Source: Neorhizobium petrolearium
GTDB taxonomy: Bacteria; Pseudomonadota; Alphaproteobacteria; Rhizobiales; Rhizobiaceae
NCBI RefSeq assembly: GCF_017873175.1
Contig: NZ_JAGGJW010000006.1
Coordinates: 1 to 64,000, forward strand
Length of the DNA: 64,000 bases
Reading direction: 5' to 3'
Every line of letters starts with the position of its first letter. Positions within the stretch are counted from its first letter, which is position 1. Shown piece by piece: positions 1-9,043 of the stretch. The position numbers and the translations under genes are program-made. A model generated the notes under the pieces. The model searched no databases, had not been told where the DNA came from, and saw only the letters and a list, made by a program, of their open reading frames with translations.

Positions 1-102
1 AACCCCGGCAAGATCATCCTCGAAATGATCGAGGTCCAGACCGGCTCCTATCTCGGAGAAGACGACATCATCCGTATAACCGACGAATTCGGGAGAAGTT
101 AG
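1..102 (+). CDS. manC: Mannose-1-phosphate guanylyltransferase, C-terminal end (partial)
   Basis: The window opens inside a reading frame of 33 codons that ends in TAG. Its text, including the stretch [14 protein letters not shown], is the conserved tail of the cupin (type II phosphomannose isomerase) domain of ManC/CpsB enzymes. These make GDP-mannose from mannose-1-phosphate and GTP in the cytoplasm. GDP-mannose is the substrate of Gmd, which is encoded about 12 kb downstream with Fcl, so this gene probably feeds the same GDP-fucose pathway for surface polysaccharide. Only the C-terminus is visible, so activity and start cannot be judged. Confidence 0.8.
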   Translation, partial: NPGKIILEMIEVQTGSYLGEDDIIRITDEFGRS

Positions 103-356
103 CGAATTACCGAACTGGCGACGCAATTCGATCGGTGCCGTCGTTTCCCGCATGGACGAAATTTCGGCAGTATTCCACATACGGAGCGCTGTTGGGACCG
201 CCAAATCGCAACAGTCGGAAGTCTGGCTGAAACGCTTCGGCAGCCCCCAGTCAGACTTCCGCTTATCAGCCGCTATAGATGATCATCGCGCCTCGGAAAC
301 ATGCGTCAGTCTCAAGACAGCCGAAACGACCGCGCTGATTGGGAGACGACACCTGC

Positions 357-575
357 ATGGTGAGTGTCGAGGTCATCGTTGAACTGCAGGAACGTGGTGC
401 AGAAGCTCGTGCTCGGGGGGCTGGTTGGGAAGAGAACCCTTTTTTGAGAATAGTGGCTCTGCTCGGGACTTTCGATCAAACCAATCACTGGGAAGAAAAA
501 AGGCAGGCCTGGCAGTTCGGATGGGCCATCGAAAATGCCTACCGGATCGCTTATTTCGACGATCGGGTTTCCTGA
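357..575 (+). CDS. Small Rmf/CrpP-like protein
   Basis: This is a 72-codon frame starting at ATG 357. A longer version from TTG 339 is possible but has no better ribosome site. The protein has the layout of the Rmf/CrpP-like family common on rhizobial replicons: a G-x-x-A-x-x-x-G stretch near residue 14, then an ENPF motif, then a tryptophan-rich W-x-F-G-W helix near the end. Ribosome modulation factor binds 100S ribosomes; the function of the plasmid-borne relatives is not settled. It stands alone between the manC tail and a DUF982 gene. The assignment rests on motif layout only, and no catalytic residues are expected. Confidence 0.5.
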   Translation: MVSVEVIVELQERGAEARARGAGWEENPFLRIVALLGTFDQTNHWEEKRQAWQFGWAIENAYRIAYFDDRVS

Positions 576-612
576 GAGGTTATTTGCGGACTATGCAACT
601 CTGGATTCGAAT

Positions 613-864
613 TCACTCGCTGACATGAAGGCCCGCTGCTGTGGCCGAGCTGTATAGAATCTGTCTCACAGCATTGGGCGAAATGCGATCGTTGATCCCA
701 TCGATGCAGGCTTGAAGCGCATTTTCGTACGCTTCCCCAGCTCGAACTGGCCAAGAATCAGCCACAAATTCGATCGCATCTTCCACTGAACCTATAAAGA
801 TACACCCGTTACCCTCCCGATCAAATCGTAGAGGTCGGAACACTCTTTTGATAGAACTCGTCAC
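613..864 (-). CDS. DUF982 domain protein
   Basis: The protein has about 83 residues with the DUF982 pattern: a DAIEFVADSWP stretch, then a Y-x-x-A-L-x-A-C-x-D helix, then an alanine-rich C-terminal helix. DUF982 proteins are small and almost restricted to Rhizobiales, often in several plasmid copies, with no known biochemical role. The start is GTG at 864, because a strong GGAGGA site sits 8 nt upstream on the minus strand (873-878). A frame extending to 921 has no ribosome site. It is a single gene, transcribed towards the Rmf/CrpP-like gene. Confidence 0.75.
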   Translation of the reverse strand: MTSSIKRVFRPLRFDREGNGCIFIGSVEDAIEFVADSWPVRAGEAYENALQACIDGINDRISPNAVRQILYSSATAAGLHVSE

Positions 865-921
865 ATTACTGCTCCTCCATCCTATTAAATTGAAATTTGA
901 ACCGTTTGTTCCGCTCTCCAC

Positions 922-1453
922 GCCTGAAAGATCGGCGATGGATCTTCATTGACGGATGATTGCCTTAATTTCTTTGTCGCTTTGTAAGGGGCTCAGCACC
1001 AAATCGACTAATATTTATTGTCATTTTTTCGAATCGGGCGGGACATGGCCTCTGGTTCAACGCGCGTTGTCGCTCGGGCGCTGTGGGGAACTGCTGTCGA
1101 CCTGCTTTTTGATCCTCATTCAGAGGAGCATGAGAATTGTAGGGCGGTGCCGGAATTTGGGTGAACAGGCTATGGATGAGGCGGTGATTTTCACAGAGGC
1201 ATATCCCTTTGAAATTGACAAGCAGGAGACGACAACGGTTATCGCGGGGACCGAAATCCATCGACATCGCATGAGACGCCCACCATGTCTTCAGTTCCGC
1301 GTCGGGCTGAAAGACGCAGGCCCGATGGTGTAGCGTCGGGTTCAGATGTCATCGACCATAATGCTGGGTGAATTTCATGGTGTCCTGCAGGTCGTCATCG
1401 GATGAGAGATATCCCCTTTATCAATTCATCATTCACGCGGGGGGTATGGTTCG
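922..1453. other. No recognisable gene
   Basis: About 530 bases lie between the DUF982 gene and an oxidoreductase remnant. Open frames exist on both strands, but none has a ribosome site, recognisable motif or convincing codon use. I see no tRNA or clear terminator. It may be decayed coding sequence, given the pseudogene to its right. Confidence 0.5.
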
Positions 1454-1767
1454 TCATCGGCTGATCTGGCGCAGATATCCGACTTGACGATTGTGCGTGC
1501 TCATGTCTCGGCGGCCGGAGGTGAAGCGACCGACAAGAAGGTCCTCCATTGGGAAGTCTGATCTGCCCCTTACCACGATCTCCGCGATAACATCGCCGGG
1601 GCTGAAGCCGTGACCGGAAAAGTTGACGGCATGGAAGAGGCCGGCCTTGTCGAGGACGGCCCTATCACCGGAAGACCATCTTCGACATAGCCTTCGCAGC
1701 CGGACCATGTGCGGATCAAGACATGGTTTTCAGCGTCGGCTAGGCTCGTCACCCCGCACGATAGCAT
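1454..1767 (-). pseudogene. FAD-dependent amino-acid oxidase/dehydrogenase remnant, frameshifted
   Basis: Two minus-strand frames join into the C-terminus of a DAO-family FAD oxidoreductase (glycine oxidase / D-amino acid dehydrogenase type). The upper frame gives HVLIRTWSGCEGYVEDGLPV followed by IGPS. The lower frame carries on with GLFHAVNFSGHGFSPGD and ends with the family's FP-x-x-x-L-x-x-x-RF tail. The frame changes near 1655-1665. The FAD-binding N-terminal half is absent and nothing upstream of 1767 extends it, so this is a truncated, frameshifted remnant. It lies just before the GntR gene and may mark an old recombination edge. Confidence 0.75.
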
Positions 1768-1883
1768 CCATCGGAATTCTCCAGAGGCTCTAAAACATCC
1801 TCCAGCTTGTCCGACCGGGGGGAGCGCTGTCGATCGAGTGCGGCCATTGACAGGTGGGGGAACAAGCTATTTTATTGCTCAGA

Positions 1884-1893
1884 TGTCAGACCA
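1884..1893. promoter_or_regulatory. Possible FadR-type operator half-site
   Basis: TGTCAGACCA (reverse TGGTCTGACA) lies 11 nt upstream of the GntR start codon in an AT-rich tract. FadR-subfamily repressors commonly bind TGGTnnnnACCA-like sites, so this is a plausible autoregulatory operator. The match is only partly palindromic, so it is tentative. Confidence 0.3.
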
Positions 1894-1904
1894 ATTTTTG
1901 CCTC

Positions 1905-2612
1905 ATGAGTAAACTGTTGATCTCCGCGCTGCCGCCTGTCGATCGGGCCCGCCAAGTCGGCGAGGCGCTCGCCGATTACGTGGAGGGCGCTGATCTGAAG
2001 GCCGGCGACCGGTTGCCGGCCGAGCGGGAACTGATGGCGGCGCTTGGTGTCGGACGCTCGACCATCCGCGAAGCGATGCGCCGGTTCCAGGCGCTTGGGG
2101 TCATCGAATCGCGAAAGGGAAGCGGCAATTATCTGCTGAAGCCGATCTCCAAGCGCACGATCCACATGCCGCTGTCGCTCGATACGGCCAATCTTCGCGA
2201 TGCGCTGTTGCAGACACTGCAGGTGCGCAGGGGGCTTGAATGCGAGGCCGGCATGGTCGCGGCGCGCATGCGGACTTCTGCTGATCTTAAGATCATCGAG
2301 GCGCGTCTTGAGGAAATGGAGCGGGTCCACCACGCCAAAGGCGCTTCGGGGCCCGAGGATCTGGCGTTTCATCTGGCTGTCTACGATGCCACTCACAATC
2401 CGCTCTTCCGTCAGTTGCTCGAACAGATGCGCGAAACCTTCGAGCGTTTCTGGAGCCATCCGTTCGAACGTTTCGACTTCGCCCGCCGGTCCTTTCCTTA
2501 CCACCGGACCCTGTTTAACGCGATTGCCGCACAGGACCCGGAAGCGGCACGCAGCGAGACGCTGAAAATCCTCAAGATCGTCGAAGAAGATATCAAGGAA
2601 ATGTCCAAATGA
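1905..2612 (+). CDS. GntR/FadR-family (FCD) transcriptional regulator
   Basis: The 235-residue protein has an N-terminal winged helix (about residues 15-80, with the typical PAERELMAALGVGRSTIREA recognition region). An all-helical FCD effector domain follows, with the DLAFH and later YH positions that usually bind metal in this family. It likely senses the substrate or product of the downstream PLP enzyme/ABC operon. The start is ATG 1905; an in-frame start at 1854 would add a tail without family character. Its stop overlaps the ATG of the PLP enzyme (ATGA), so regulator and operon are cotranscribed. The ligand cannot be read from sequence. Confidence 0.88.
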   Translation: MSKLLISALPPVDRARQVGEALADYVEGADLKAGDRLPAERELMAALGVGRSTIREAMRRFQALGVIESRKGSGNYLLKPISKRTIHMPLSLDTANLRDALLQTLQVRRGLECEAGMVAARMRTSADLKIIEARLEEMERVHHAKGASGPEDLAFHLAVYDATHNPLFRQLLEQMRETFERFWSHPFERFDFARRSFPYHRTLFNAIAAQDPEAARSETLKILKIVEEDIKEMSK

Positions 2613-3775
2613 ATGACGGCTTGGAACAGTTCGAGTTCGCCTCGCTGATCACCGCCCACGACGACGGCAATTACGCCGAGGCGGTGGTTCCCCCGATCTT
2701 TCAGACATCGCTCTTCACCTTCTCCAATTTCGACGACATGATCTCCGCCTATCGCGGCGAAAAAGTGCGGCCGATCTATACGCGTGGGCTCAATCCGACC
2801 GTGCGCGCATTCGAGGAGATGCTTGCAAAGCTCGAGGGTGCGGAAGATGCGCTCGGTTTTGCAAGCGGCATGGCGGCGATCTCGTCCGCTATACTCAGCT
2901 TCGTTGAGCCAGGCGACCGGATCGTTGCCGTCAAACACGTCTATCCCGATGCATTCCGGCTGTTCGGCACGATCCTCAAACGAATGAAGGTGGAGGTGAC
3001 CTACGTCGATGGCCGTGATGAGGAAGCGGTTGCCAAGGCCCTGCCGGGCGCGAAGGTCTTTTACATGGAAAGCCCGACAAGCTGGGTGATGGAAGCTCAC
3101 AATGTCGGTTCGCTTGCCGAGCTCGCAAGGAAGCACGGCGTGGTTTCGATGATCGACAACAGCTGGGCAAGTCCGTTCTTCCAGCGGCCGATCACGCTCG
3201 GCGTCGATCTCGTCATTCATTCGGCTTCGAAATATCTCGGCGGGCACAGCGACGTTGTCGCGGGCGTCGTCGCAGGTTCCAAGGAGATGATCGCCAGGCT
3301 AAAGGCCGAAGCCTATCCCTATCTGGGTGGCAAGCTTTCGCCTTTCGATGCGTGGCTCCTGATCCGCGGGCTTCGGACGCTGCCGATTCGCATGAAGGCG
3401 CATGAGGCAGCGGCACTCACCATTGCCCGCCGTCTTCAGGAACTCGACGTAGTGGGGCAGGTGTGTCATCCGGGTCTGGCGAACTGCCTTCCGGTGGGTC
3501 TCAACGGCACCTCGGGTCTGTTCTCGTTCATCTTCCGCGAGGGCGTCGATATCCGCGCCTTCACCGACCATCTCAAGCTCTTCAAGCTCGGCGTCAGCTG
3601 GGGCGGCCACGAAAGCCTGATCGTCCCGGGCGAAGTGGTGCTGCAGCAGAAGGCCCAGCCGAATTCCGCGCATGCCTTCGGCATCCATGCGCGGTCCGTG
3701 CGCCTCCATGTCGGCCTCGAGGGAACAGAGGCCCTGTGGAGCGATCTTCAGGAGGCGATTGCCGTCGCCTCCTAA
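2609..3775 (+). CDS. PLP-dependent Cys/Met metabolism enzyme (cystathionine beta-lyase-like)
   Basis: This is a 388-residue fold-type I PLP enzyme of the cystathionine gamma/beta-lyase superfamily. It shows the YTR motif near residues 57-59, Asp183 in the DNSWA motif that pairs with the PLP ring nitrogen, and the Schiff-base Lys208 in SASKYLGGHSD. Members cleave C-S bonds of cystathionine or related thioethers, or do gamma-replacements. The N-terminal VVPPIFQTSLF stretch is typical of MetC-type enzymes. Its start overlaps the GntR stop and it precedes a sugar-type ABC transporter. It may therefore act on an imported sulfur-containing or amino-substituted compound rather than in methionine synthesis; that is inference. 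Confidence 0.85.
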   Translation: MNDGLEQFEFASLITAHDDGNYAEAVVPPIFQTSLFTFSNFDDMISAYRGEKVRPIYTRGLNPTVRAFEEMLAKLEGAEDALGFASGMAAISSAILSFVEPGDRIVAVKHVYPDAFRLFGTILKRMKVEVTYVDGRDEEAVAKALPGAKVFYMESPTSWVMEAHNVGSLAELARKHGVVSMIDNSWASPFFQRPITLGVDLVIHSASKYLGGHSDVVAGVVAGSKEMIARLKAEAYPYLGGKLSPFDAWLLIRGLRTLPIRMKAHEAAALTIARRLQELDVVGQVCHPGLANCLPVGLNGTSGLFSFIFREGVDIRAFTDHLKLFKLGVSWGGHESLIVPGEVVLQQKAQPNSAHAFGIHARSVRLHVGLEGTEALWSDLQEAIAVAS

Positions 3776-3807
3776 AGCATCAACCGATAACAACTGGGAG
3801 AACGACA

Positions 3808-5064
3808 ATGAAAACACTCATAACAACTGCGCTGTTCGCGACGTTGATGGCAGGCAGCGCGATGGCCGATACAACCCTTAAGTTGGTCGAGGTGATCACC
3901 AGCCCGGAACGCACCGAGACGCTGAAATCGATCGTCGGCAAGTTCGAGGCCGCCAATCCGGACGCCAAGGTCGAGATCATCTCGCTGCCTTGGAACGAAG
4001 CCTTCCAGAAGTTCGCGACCATGGTATCGGCAGGCGACACGCCCGACGTGATGGAGATGCCGGATACGTGGCTGTCGCTTTACGCCAACAACGGCATGCT
4101 CGAAAGCCTCGAGCCCTATCTGGCAAAATGGGAGCACACCAAGGAGCTGACGCCGAGGGCGCTCGAACTCGGCCGCGATGTCAACAAGACCGCCTATATG
4201 CTGCCCTACGGCTTTTATCTGCGGGCCATGTTCTACAATAAGAAGCTGCTTTCCGATGCCGGTGTTACAACGCCGCCGAAGACGATGGACGAGTTCACCA
4301 AGGCCTCCGAAGCGGTCTCCAAGCTGCCGGGCAAATACGGCTACTGCATGCGCGGCGGCCCGGGCGGTCTGAACGGCTGGATGATCTTCGCGGCCTCGAT
4401 GGCCGGCGACAACACATATTTCAAAGAGGACGGCAGCTCGACCATGAACAGCGAAGGCTGGGCAAAGGGCATCGAGTGGATGGTCGATCTCTACAGACAA
4501 GGCTATGCGCCAAAGGACAGCGTCAACTGGGGCTTCAACGAAGTGGTCGCCGGCTTTTATTCCGGAACCTGCGCTTTCCTTGACCAGGATCCGGACGCGC
4601 TGATTGCGATTGCCGAGCGCATGAAGAAGGAGGATTTCGGGGTCATTCCGCTGCCGAAGGGGCCGGACGGCAAATCCTTTCCGACGATCGGCTATGCCGG
4701 CTGGTCGATGTTCTCGACGACCAAGAACAAGGATTTGTCCTGGAAGCTGATCGCAATGCTTGAAGGCAAGGAAGGCAATCTCGAATGGAACAAGAAGATC
4801 GGCGCCCTGCCGGCCTATACGTCCGCGGAAAAGGACCCATTTTACGCCGGTGATCAGTTCAAGGGCTGGTTCGAGGAACTCGCCGATCCGAACACGGTCC
4901 CGACCGTAATGCCGACCTATCTCGAGGAATTCGCCTTCTTCAAGGATTCGCTCGCAATCAAGACGTCCCAGCAGGCGCTTTTAGGGGACATCACCCCAAA
5001 GCAGCTGGCTGATCAATGGGCAGAATATCTGACCAAGGCGCAGCAGAAGCACCTCAAGAAATGA
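3808..5064 (+). CDS. ABC transporter substrate-binding protein (CUT1 sugar type)
   Basis: This is a 418-residue periplasmic binding protein of the extracellular solute-binding family 1 (MalE/UgpB type). A signal peptide covers about residues 1-20, with a cleavage site after AMA. The mature part has the family's early F-x-x-x-N-P-D-A-x-V and G-D-x-P-D-V-M-E motifs. The start is ATG 3808 with a GGGAG site about 8 nt upstream. It begins a four-gene import set with two permeases and an ATPase. Because of the upstream PLP enzyme, the ligand may not be a plain sugar. Confidence 0.9.
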   Translation: MKTLITTALFATLMAGSAMADTTLKLVEVITSPERTETLKSIVGKFEAANPDAKVEIISLPWNEAFQKFATMVSAGDTPDVMEMPDTWLSLYANNGMLESLEPYLAKWEHTKELTPRALELGRDVNKTAYMLPYGFYLRAMFYNKKLLSDAGVTTPPKTMDEFTKASEAVSKLPGKYGYCMRGGPGGLNGWMIFAASMAGDNTYFKEDGSSTMNSEGWAKGIEWMVDLYRQGYAPKDSVNWGFNEVVAGFYSGTCAFLDQDPDALIAIAERMKKEDFGVIPLPKGPDGKSFPTIGYAGWSMFSTTKNKDLSWKLIAMLEGKEGNLEWNKKIGALPAYTSAEKDPFYAGDQFKGWFEELADPNTVPTVMPTYLEEFAFFKDSLAIKTSQQALLGDITPKQLADQWAEYLTKAQQKHLKK

Positions 5065-5151
5065 GACGAACTGCGAGACCGGCAGCGTCAACGACGGCCG
5101 GTCTTCCGCCAGATCAAGACGGCGAAAAGCCGCGAAGGGGAAATCTTGCCC

Positions 5152-6087
5152 ATGATGATTGCTGCCGGCACCACGAAGGGACTTCCTGTCCGAAAGCCAT
5201 GGTTGACGCGTTTGGCTGATGCCTCGGAGCCCTATCTCTACAGCGCGCCGTCGTTGATCCTCATCGTCGCGGTCATGCTGGTGCCGCTGGTCATCGGCAT
5301 CTCCTACGCCTTCAGGGATATCCAACTCCTCAATCCCTTCTCGGGAGGGTTCATCGGCATCGAGCATTTCCGCGCCCTTTCCCAGGATGCGGCCTTTTAC
5401 GGGGCATTGAAGAACACGCTTTGGTGGACGGGCGCTTCCGTCCTCCTGCAGTTTTTCTTCGGGCTCATCCTCGCCCTGCTACTGGACAAGCCGTTCTGGG
5501 GCCGGGGCCTCGTCCAGGCGCTGGTTTTCCTGCCCTGGGCGGTTCCCTCCTTCCTCGCCGGTCTGAACTGGGCCTGGCTCTTCAATCCGGTGATCGGACC
5601 GATACCGCACTGGCTTTTCGGGCTCGGCGTGATGTCCCAACCAGGCAACATCCTTTCTGATCCGCAATATGCGATGTGGGGGCCGATCGTTGCGAATGTC
5701 TGGTGGGGCATTCCATTTTTCGCCATCACCCTGCTTGCCGCCCTCCAGGCAATCCCACGCGATCTTTATGAAGCCGCATCGATCGACGGCGCCAACTGGT
5801 TCCAGCGGTTCTGTTCGATCACCCTACCGTTCCTTGCGCCGACGATCGCCATCACCGTATTGCTTCGCACAGTGTGGATCTCCAATTTTGCGGACCTGAT
5901 CGTCGTGATGACCGGTGGTGGGCCTGCCGATCGGACCCAGATCGTCGCAAGCTATATCTTCACCCAGGCCTTCAAGGCGCTCGATTTCGGCTATGCATCG
6001 GCGATCGCGCTCGTGCTGCTCGTTCTTTTGCTCGCCTATTCGATGTTCATCATCCTGCTGCGGCAGACTTTGCTGAACAAGGATTGA
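5152..6087 (+). CDS. ABC sugar permease (MalF/UgpA type)
   Basis: This is a 311-residue inner-membrane permease with about six membrane segments. The EAA loop that docks the ATPase (EAASIDGANWFQRF then LP) is near residue 205. The N-terminal half has the typical SLILIVAVMLVPL first helix after a short cytoplasmic lead. ATG 5152 follows a GAAGGGGAAA ribosome site; a TTG two codons earlier is less likely. It pairs with the next permease, which starts 4 nt after its stop, to form the translocation pore of the CUT1 importer. Confidence 0.88.
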   Translation: MMIAAGTTKGLPVRKPWLTRLADASEPYLYSAPSLILIVAVMLVPLVIGISYAFRDIQLLNPFSGGFIGIEHFRALSQDAAFYGALKNTLWWTGASVLLQFFFGLILALLLDKPFWGRGLVQALVFLPWAVPSFLAGLNWAWLFNPVIGPIPHWLFGLGVMSQPGNILSDPQYAMWGPIVANVWWGIPFFAITLLAALQAIPRDLYEAASIDGANWFQRFCSITLPFLAPTIAITVLLRTVWISNFADLIVVMTGGGPADRTQIVASYIFTQAFKALDFGYASAIALVLLVLLLAYSMFIILLRQTLLNKD

Positions 6088-6091
6088 ACTC

Positions 6092-6922
6092 ATGAAGCAA
6101 TCCCTTCTGCTAATCGTCGCGCATCGCCTCGCGATCCTCTGCTATATCGTCCTTGCGCTTTTCCCGCTGTTCTGGCTGCTGAAAGTATCGGTGACGCCGA
6201 ACGATCTTCTCTATTCCGAGGGCGTGCGGATGTGGCCCTCGCGCGCGACATTCGCCCATTATTCCTTTGTGCTGCGGCACAGTGCCTTTCCGACCTTCTT
6301 CAAGAACAGCCTGATCGTATCGGGATCGACTGCCGTGCTCGTGACGGGCTGCGCGTCGCTTTCGGGTTATGCGCTCTCCCGCTTCAGCTTTCGGGCGAAA
6401 TACTGGATCGTCGCGCTGATGTTGCTGACCCAGATGTTTCCGCTGGTCATGCTGGTCGCGCCGATCTTCAAGATTCTGTCGCCGCTCGGCCTCACCAACA
6501 GCCTGACAGGACTGGTGGTGGTCTACACCGCGTTCAACGTGCCCTTTGCCACCTTCCTGATGCAGTCTTTCTTCGACGGCATCCCGAAGGAACTGGAGGA
6601 GGCGGCGATGATCGACGGGGCGACGAAGTTTACGGCCTTTCGGCAGATCATCCTGCCGCTTACGCTGCCCGGCATTGCCGCGACGCTCGGTTTCGTCTTC
6701 ACTGCCGCCTGGAGCGAACTGCTTTTCGCGCTGATGCTGATCAACGGCAACAACGCGGCCACCTTCCCGGTCGGGCTCCTGACCTTCGTTTCGAAGTTCT
6801 CAGTCGACTTCGGTCAGATGATGGCTGCCGGCGTGCTGGCTCTCATCCCGGCCGCACTCTTCTTCCTTCTCATTCAGCGTTACCTCGTCCAGGGCCTGAC
6901 GGCCGGCGCGGTCAAAGGGTAG
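6092..6922 (+). CDS. ABC sugar permease (MalG/UgpE type)
   Basis: This is a 276-residue inner-membrane permease, second half of the pore. It has six predicted membrane helices and the EAA motif in EEAAMIDGATKF followed by a conserved ILPLTLPGI stretch. The C-terminus ends in GAVKG, a usual ending for this family. It begins 4 nt after the first permease and is followed 4 nt later by the ATPase, so the set is tightly cotranscribed. Confidence 0.9.
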   Translation: MKQSLLLIVAHRLAILCYIVLALFPLFWLLKVSVTPNDLLYSEGVRMWPSRATFAHYSFVLRHSAFPTFFKNSLIVSGSTAVLVTGCASLSGYALSRFSFRAKYWIVALMLLTQMFPLVMLVAPIFKILSPLGLTNSLTGLVVVYTAFNVPFATFLMQSFFDGIPKELEEAAMIDGATKFTAFRQIILPLTLPGIAATLGFVFTAAWSELLFALMLINGNNAATFPVGLLTFVSKFSVDFGQMMAAGVLALIPAALFFLLIQRYLVQGLTAGAVKG

Positions 6923-6926
6923 TCAA

Positions 6927-7985
6927 ATGGCATCCATTGAGATCGAAAAACTCGAAAAGTCCTACGGCCATGTCTCCGTGCTGCATGGCATCGACCTCGA
7001 TATCCGCGACGGGGAGTTTGTCGTGCTGGTAGGCCCGTCGGGCTGCGGGAAGTCGACGCTGCTCAGAATGATCGCGGGGTTGGAGGACGTCAGCAGGGGC
7101 GAGATCCGCATTGCCGGCAACCGCGTCAACGACCTGCATCCAAAGGACAGGGACATTGCCATGGTGTTCCAGTCCTACGCGCTTTATCCGCATATGAATG
7201 TTGCGGGAAACATGAGCTACAGCCTGCGCCTGCGCAAGGCGACGAAGGAGAAGATCGGTGCGGCCGTTGCCGGCGCTGCCGCAAAGCTCGGCCTGGAGCC
7301 ACTCCTCGAACGGCGGCCGAAAGCGCTCTCTGGCGGGCAGCGCCAACGCGTCGCGATGGGTCGCGCTATCGTTCGCCAGCCGAAAGCCTTTCTGTTCGAT
7401 GAGCCCTTGTCCAACCTCGATGCCCGGCTGCGCGAGCAGATGCGCGCCGAAATCAAGAAGATGCATGCCGACCTTAAGGCGACCTCGATCTATGTGACCC
7501 ATGATCAGATCGAGGCGATGACGCTCGCGGACCGCATCGTGGCCATGCATGGCGGTGTGGTGCAGCAGGTAGGCAGCCCTCTGGAGCTTTACGATCGCCC
7601 CGCGAACCTTTTCGTCGCCGGTTTTATAGGCTCGCCTGGAATGAATTTTCTCGACGTAACCTATCGTGGTGGTGCGCTCAGACTGAAGGATGGAAGCCGC
7701 GTTGCCGACAGCCCGCCTGTCGCCGTTCAGGAAGGAAGTGACCTGACGCTTGGCATTCGACCCGAGCACCTAACGATCACGACCGATAGCGGTGGGATAT
7801 CGGCCGAGGTCGAGCTGGTGGAGCCGACTGGCTTTGGCATCATCGTGCATCTGACGTTGCACGGAATGCCGGTGAAGGTGTTCACGCTGGACCGACAAGC
7901 ATTGGCAACCGGCGGGGAAATCAAAGTGTCTTTCCCGGTCCAGCACATTCATCTGTTTAACAATGAAGGTAGCCGGATCGGATAG
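6927..7985 (+). CDS. ABC ATPase (MalK/UgpC type)
   Basis: This is a 352-residue ATP-binding subunit. It has Walker A GPSGCGKST at residues 36-44, a Q-loop in FQSYALYPHM, the signature LSGGQRQR near 134-141, Walker B FLFDEP near 155-160 and the H-loop in YVTHDQ. A C-terminal TOBE/OB region (about 240-350) is typical of CUT1 ATPases. It completes the importer. The next gene is on the opposite strand, so the operon probably ends here, although no clear terminator was seen between 7986 and 8130. Confidence 0.93.
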   Translation: MASIEIEKLEKSYGHVSVLHGIDLDIRDGEFVVLVGPSGCGKSTLLRMIAGLEDVSRGEIRIAGNRVNDLHPKDRDIAMVFQSYALYPHMNVAGNMSYSLRLRKATKEKIGAAVAGAAAKLGLEPLLERRPKALSGGQRQRVAMGRAIVRQPKAFLFDEPLSNLDARLREQMRAEIKKMHADLKATSIYVTHDQIEAMTLADRIVAMHGGVVQQVGSPLELYDRPANLFVAGFIGSPGMNFLDVTYRGGALRLKDGSRVADSPPVAVQEGSDLTLGIRPEHLTITTDSGGISAEVELVEPTGFGIIVHLTLHGMPVKVFTLDRQALATGGEIKVSFPVQHIHLFNNEGSRIG

Positions 7986-8130
7986 CGGTCCGAGCGATGT
8001 TCCACGTCGAAAAGCGACTGCCGGAAGGTTCGGCTGGCTACTCTAGGGGAATTCCGGCAGCCTCAGCCAACCAAAGGTACACTCCAAACCTGAGACGGGT
8101 AGTGATCCGACCCACGCGCCCCCGGTCGGG

Positions 8131-8919
8131 TCATGCTACGCCGGCTTCATGGCTGGTGCGAACCCAATCCGGCAGCCAGTCGCCATGGGCGGCCAGAAGA
8201 TCGTCGACCAGGGACCAGATCTGGTCGAGATCGAGTTCGGCCGCTGTATGGGGATCCATCATCGCCGCATGATAGATGTGCTCGCGATTTTGCGTCATCA
8301 GCGCTTGCACCGTCAGTTCCTGCACGCTGATATTGGTGCGCATCAGTGCCGTTAGCTGCGGCGGTAGTTCACCGACATAGGTCGGCTGGATGCCGGAGGC
8401 GTCGACAAGACAGGGAACTTCCGCCGCGCAGTTTGCCGGTAGGGAGGGAATACAGCCGTTGTTGCGCACATTGCCGTAGATCACCGAGGGTTCGCCGGTC
8501 CAGACGGAGTTGATGATCGAGGAAGCATATTCTTTCGAAGGGTTGACCTCGATTTTATCGGCGCTGCGATAGGCCGCGGCCTGATCTTTCCAGCGCTCTA
8601 TCTGCTCTATGCAGCGTTTCGGATATTCATCGAGCGGTATGTCGAACCTTTCAATGAGGTCGTCGCGTCCCTCCTTGATGAAATAGGGGGTGTATTCCGC
8701 GAAATGTTCCGAACTTTCTGTGACGAAATAGCCGAGCCGCGTCAGCATCTCGTAGCGAACCTTGTTCGGGCAGCGTGTGTTCCGGCGCGGAAGATTGGAC
8801 GCCGATAAGGGGTCAACATTCCGCGCCGATTGACATTCGGACGCATGCGCGCCCATCGCCATGGCTGAAACACCTAATGCTAAGCCGGCCAGAATGCCGA
8901 TGTTTCGCAAACTGCTCAT
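8131..8919 (-). pseudogene. Chimera: secretion signal fused to C-terminal half of a GH4 glycosidase
   Basis: The frame starts at ATG 8919 behind a GGGAGAG ribosome site and encodes 262 residues. Residues 1-26 are a classic binding-protein signal peptide (hydrophobic core, then AHA). After about 25 unrelated residues, from about 53 on, the text is the C-terminal half of a family 4 alpha-galactosidase-like enzyme (GYFVTESSEHFAEY region to the end). The NAD-binding Rossmann part and the catalytic Cys/His region, both present in the intact neighbour, are missing. It is most simply a deletion that joined the 5' end of an ABC binding-protein gene to the 3' end of a melA gene. The open frame is undamaged, so a product may be made, but it cannot be a normal GH4 enzyme. 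Confidence 0.75.
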
Positions 8920-9043
8920 CGTCTCTCCCTCTTTTGCCGGAGCGCCGGTGGCTGCTCCATCTTCTCCGTACGATCGTGGCCAAGCCTCCGCGTGATGGAC
9001 TTCCTCCCAAAGCTCCATCTCAGCCCATGCCCACGTCAGCATT

